From contig JAFZYY010000024.1 in NCBI GenBank assembly GCA_017616015.1, positions 1 through 64,000 of the forward strand: a stretch of 64,000 bases of DNA, in the 5' to 3' direction. This DNA is from Alphaproteobacteria bacterium. GTDB taxonomy: Bacteria > Pseudomonadota > Alphaproteobacteria > CAAGCB01 > CAG-977. Below are positions 61,458-64,000 of the stretch, one piece after another (position 1 is the stretch's first letter; each line of letters starts with the position of its first letter). A program made the position numbers and the translations under genes. The notes below the pieces were generated by a model. The model saw nothing but the letters and a program-made list of their open reading frames with translations. It was not told where the DNA came from and did not search any database.

Positions 61458-61816
61458 ACCCGTCCGTAAATGTCTTCGTAGCGGATAATGTCGTTTTCGT
61501 CCAGCAGATCACCGGTCTGCACTTCGATAAAAATGACGTCCGTTTTACCGATGTTTTCTATGCGGTGTTTTGTTTTGGCGGGAATAAAAACCGGCGTGTT
61601 CGCTTCCGCTCTGACGATTTTATCACCGTTGGTGACTTCCGCCGTTCCCTGTGTGATAATCCAGTGTTCGTCACGATGGTTGTGGCTTTGCAAAGACAGC
61701 TTCTGTCCCGGACGGACGACAATCCGTTTGACGGTGTGATATTCCCCCGTATCCAGTATTTCCCAGGTTCCCCACGGGCGGGTGTCCGAAGCCCCTTTTT
61801 CGTATTTTACAACCAT
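61454..61816 (-). CDS. Mannose-6-phosphate isomerase-like cupin (type II PMI domain)
   Basis: A 120-residue single cupin domain matching the C-terminal isomerase part of bifunctional ManC enzymes: RPWGTWEILDTGEYHTVKRI, the metal motif LQSHNHRDEHWIITQGTAEV and PAKTKHRIENIG. Alone it could isomerise mannose-6-phosphate and fructose-6-phosphate for GDP-mannose synthesis; its nucleotidyltransferase partner is not in the window. The ATG at 61816 has AGGAGC at 7 nt, and the frame beyond it to 61879 is unlikely to be translated. Confidence 0.9.
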   Translation of the reverse strand: MVVKYEKGASDTRPWGTWEILDTGEYHTVKRIVVRPGQKLSLQSHNHRDEHWIITQGTAEVTNGDKIVRAEANTPVFIPAKTKHRIENIGKTDVIFIEVQTGDLLDENDIIRYEDIYGRV

Positions 61817-61969
61817 ATCTTTGCTCCTGTATTTGAAAGGCGATTTCTTTGTATCTGATTTTTTTGAAAAAATATACATGATTTTTACGCAAATTCTTGC
61901 TTTGTTATTTATATTAATGTATGAATACGTCGGTTCTTGATCAGATCAATGCGAAGAACAGGGGTTTTT

Positions 61970-63196
61970 ATGGGACTTGTTGTGCAAAAATTCGGCGGCA
62001 CGTCCGTAGGCGATACGGATCGGATAAAAAATGTCGCTCTGAAAGTCAAAAAAGAAGTTGATGCCGGCAATCAGGTCGTCGTTGTTGTTTCGGCAATGGC
62101 CGGCGTGACAAATCAGTTGGTTAAATACTGCGAGGAAATTTCACCCAAGTACGATTTGGAAGAATACGACGTCGTTGTTTCCACCGGCGAACAGGTAACA
62201 ATCGGGCTGTTGGCGATGGCTTTGCAGGCAATCGGTGTTCCGGCGCGGTCGTGGACCGGCTGGCAGGTTCCCGTTTTGACGGACAACGCTTCTTCCAAAG
62301 CCAGAATAAACCGGATTGACGTTGACGAATTGAACGCGTGTCTGGCGGCGGGCATGGTTCCCGTCGTCGCCGGTTTCCAGGGCGTTAACGAAAACGGGCG
62401 CGTGACGACTTTGGGACGCGGCGGTTCCGATACTTCCGCGGTGGCTCTGGCGGCCGTACTGAAGGCGGATCGCTGTGATATTTACACGGACGTGGACGGC
62501 GTTTACACGACGGATCCGCGCGTGGTGAAAAACGCCAGAAAATTGGATCGCGTGACGTACGAAGAAATGTTGGAAATGGCTTCTTTGGGAGCAAAAGTTT
62601 TGCAGACGCGTTCTGTCGAGCTGGCGATGAAATACCGCGTCAATCTGCGTGTGGTTTCCAGTTTTGAACAAAATCCGGTCGGAACGACCATTTGTGATGA
62701 GGGGGATATTGTGGAAAAAGAAATTATCAGCGGCATTACATGCAGCCGTGACGAAGCAAAAATTACTTTGGTCGGCGTTCAGGACAAGCCGGGTATTTCC
62801 GCCGCCGTCTTCAACGCGATGGCTCAGGCTAACATCTGCATCGACATGATCGTGCAAAGCGATTCGCCGGACGGCACGCATACGGATATGACGTTTACGC
62901 TTAATGAAACCGATTTGGACAGAGCCGTTGATGTTCTTGAAAAGAACAAGGAAAGTATCGGTTACCGTTCCGTTATTTCCGATGCGGACTGTGTCAAAAT
63001 TTCATTGATCGGTGTCGGTATGCGCACGCATACGGGGATTGCTCAGAAAATGTTTGAAGCTTTGTCCGAAAAAGGGATTAACGTTCAGACAATTTCCACT
63101 TCGGAAATTAAGATCAGCGTTTTAATCGCCAGCGAATACGCCGAACTGGCCGTGCGCGCTTTGCATGCGGCGTTCCATCTGGAAGATAAGGAATAA
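61970..63196 (+). CDS. lysC: Aspartate kinase
   Basis: A 408-residue aspartokinase for the first step to lysine, threonine and methionine. N-terminal kinase motif VQKFGGTSVGDTDRIKNVA, catalytic RGGSDTSAVALAAVLKAD and CDIYTDVDGVYTTDPR. Two C-terminal ACT domains (about 265-335 and 345-405; VQDKPGISAAVFNAMAQANI and GVGMRTHTGIAQKMFEAL) imply feedback inhibition by end products. The ATG at 61970 begins the kinase motif and has AGGGG upstream; an earlier frame to 61937 is less likely. Confidence 0.95.
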   Translation: MGLVVQKFGGTSVGDTDRIKNVALKVKKEVDAGNQVVVVVSAMAGVTNQLVKYCEEISPKYDLEEYDVVVSTGEQVTIGLLAMALQAIGVPARSWTGWQVPVLTDNASSKARINRIDVDELNACLAAGMVPVVAGFQGVNENGRVTTLGRGGSDTSAVALAAVLKADRCDIYTDVDGVYTTDPRVVKNARKLDRVTYEEMLEMASLGAKVLQTRSVELAMKYRVNLRVVSSFEQNPVGTTICDEGDIVEKEIISGITCSRDEAKITLVGVQDKPGISAAVFNAMAQANICIDMIVQSDSPDGTHTDMTFTLNETDLDRAVDVLEKNKESIGYRSVISDADCVKISLIGVGMRTHTGIAQKMFEALSEKGINVQTISTSEIKISVLIASEYAELAVRALHAAFHLEDKE

Positions 63197-63199
63197 AGC

Positions 63200-64000
63200 A
63201 TGCGTTCGAACGATCAGATTTTAGACGATTTCTGGAAAGCCGGACGGACGTTTTTAAATACGCGTTACGTAATTATGGGCGGTGCCATGTCCTGGGTGTC
63301 CGAACATCATCTGGTGGCGGCGATTTCGAACGCCGGCGGATTCGGTGTCATTGCGGGCGGAGCCATGTCTCCCGAACTGCTGAAAAAAGAAATCGAACAG
63401 ACGAAGGCTTTGACGAAAAACAGTTTCGGCGTCAACCTGATTACGATGCACCCGCAGTTGGACGAATTGATTGATGTCTGTATCGAAACCAAAGTCAGTC
63501 ATGTCATTCTGGCCGGCGGCATTCCTCCGGTTCAGGCGGTCAAAAAGTTGAAGGACGCCGGTGTTAAGGTCATGTGTTTTGCGCCGGCGCTGGTGTTGGC
63601 TAAAAGGTTGGTTAAATCCGGCGCGGACGCTTTGATTCTGGAAGGAACGGAAGCCGGCGGTCATATCGGACCGGTGGCGACGAATATTCTTGTTCAGGAA
63701 ATTGTGCCGCATATTAAGGAAGTGCCCGTTTTCGTCGCCGGAGGCATCGGCACGGGCGAAATGATGGCGGCTTTTCTGGAAATGGGGGCGGCCGGCTGTC
63801 AGCTTGGCACGCGTTTCGTTTGTACGACGGAATGCATCGCGCACCCGAATTTCAAGAAGGCGTTCATTCGCGCCAATTCCCGCGACGCTTTGCCGACCGT
63901 TCAGATCGATCCTCGCTTCCCCGTTATTCCCGTTCGCGCGATTACGAATGAGGGAACGAAGCGCTTTATGGAATTCCAGATGGAAACGATTCAGAAGTAT
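63200..64000 (+). CDS. Nitronate monooxygenase / FabK-like flavoprotein (cut by window end)
   Basis: An open frame of 267 codons running off the right edge. It starts at ATG 63200, 3 bp after the aspartokinase stop, with AAGGA upstream. Family features: RYVIMGGAMSWVSEHHLVAA, NAGGFGVIAGGAMSPE, the catalytic-His motif EGTEAGGHIGP, and FVAGGIGTGEMMAAFLEMGA for FMN phosphate binding. Members use FMN to oxidise nitronates or, as FabK, reduce enoyl-ACP. The C-terminus is not visible, so the two cannot be told apart here. Confidence 0.88.
   Translation, partial: MRSNDQILDDFWKAGRTFLNTRYVIMGGAMSWVSEHHLVAAISNAGGFGVIAGGAMSPELLKKEIEQTKALTKNSFGVNLITMHPQLDELIDVCIETKVSHVILAGGIPPVQAVKKLKDAGVKVMCFAPALVLAKRLVKSGADALILEGTEAGGHIGPVATNILVQEIVPHIKEVPVFVAGGIGTGEMMAAFLEMGAAGCQLGTRFVCTTECIAHPNFKKAFIRANSRDALPTVQIDPRFPVIPVRAITNEGTKRFMEFQMETIQKY

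Noticed and set aside
1-64000. CRISPR array, insertion sequence, rRNA or intact tRNA
   Set aside because: No regularly spaced repeats, transposase genes with terminal inverted repeats, rRNA motifs or complete cloverleafs were seen.

Overview
The window reads as a chromosomal segment of a flagellated alphaproteobacterium. The evidence is a CtrA response regulator with a TTAA-N7-TTAA box upstream, an RpoH with an intact RpoH box, a FlbD-type sigma-54 activator inside a fliF-fliG-fliH-fliN-flbD-flhA-flhF-flhG cluster, and a large coiled-coil membrane protein resembling the Growth Pole Ring family. Base composition looks moderate for the class. Together with an NAD-dependent L-lactate dehydrogenase this would suit a fermentative, possibly gut- or host-associated lineage near Rhodospirillales; that placement is inference.

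Layout. 1-8.9 kb is accessory-looking: a tRNA-Pro 3'-end-like remnant (127-145), a strongly structured RNA or leader ending in a terminator, two SHOCT-domain membrane proteins, a Bro-N/Fic fusion, a complete DpnII-type GATC restriction-modification operon, an uncharacterised protein, a GNAT acetyltransferase, and a 745-residue protein with eight zinc-ribbon repeats around a nuclease-like core. 8.9-11.6 kb holds two Hsp20 genes (one with a signal peptide) behind a sigma-32 promoter, a hexapeptide acyltransferase and L-LDH. 11.6-13.4 kb is fliI-fliJ. 13.5-16.8 kb is an overlapping operon of glycerophosphotransferase-like, CysC-like, methyltransferase and CysQ genes, probably for surface glycan modification. 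17-35 kb carries ctrA, an ABC-F ATPase, an MFS/acyltransferase/acyl-ACP synthetase fusion, rpoH, a SpoIIE-phosphatase/HATPase fusion with a STAS partner, the coiled-coil giant, a type 2 ileS, and an aminotransferase. 36-55 kb is flagellar: fliF to flhG plus a FliK-like and a J-domain gene, then fliK-flgD-flgE (1,245-residue hook) behind a near-consensus sigma-54 promoter. 55-64 kb is mostly housekeeping: rpsD, mlaA/mlaC, a stand-alone MetH reactivation domain, LOG-family, ComF, a mannose-isomerase-like cupin, aspartokinase, and a nitronate monooxygenase cut by the window end.

Connections. FlbD would activate the sigma-54 promoter of fliK-flgD-flgE; RpoH would drive the Hsp20 pair; CtrA probably autoregulates through the box before its own gene. 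The phosphatase/STAS pair lies directly upstream of rpoH on the same strand, suggesting a partner-switching regulator whose target sigma factor is not evident. The most unusual items are the zinc-ribbon/nuclease protein, the structured RNA, the oversized hook protein, the exported Hsp20, the upstream reading frame before rpoH and the stand-alone MetH reactivation domain.
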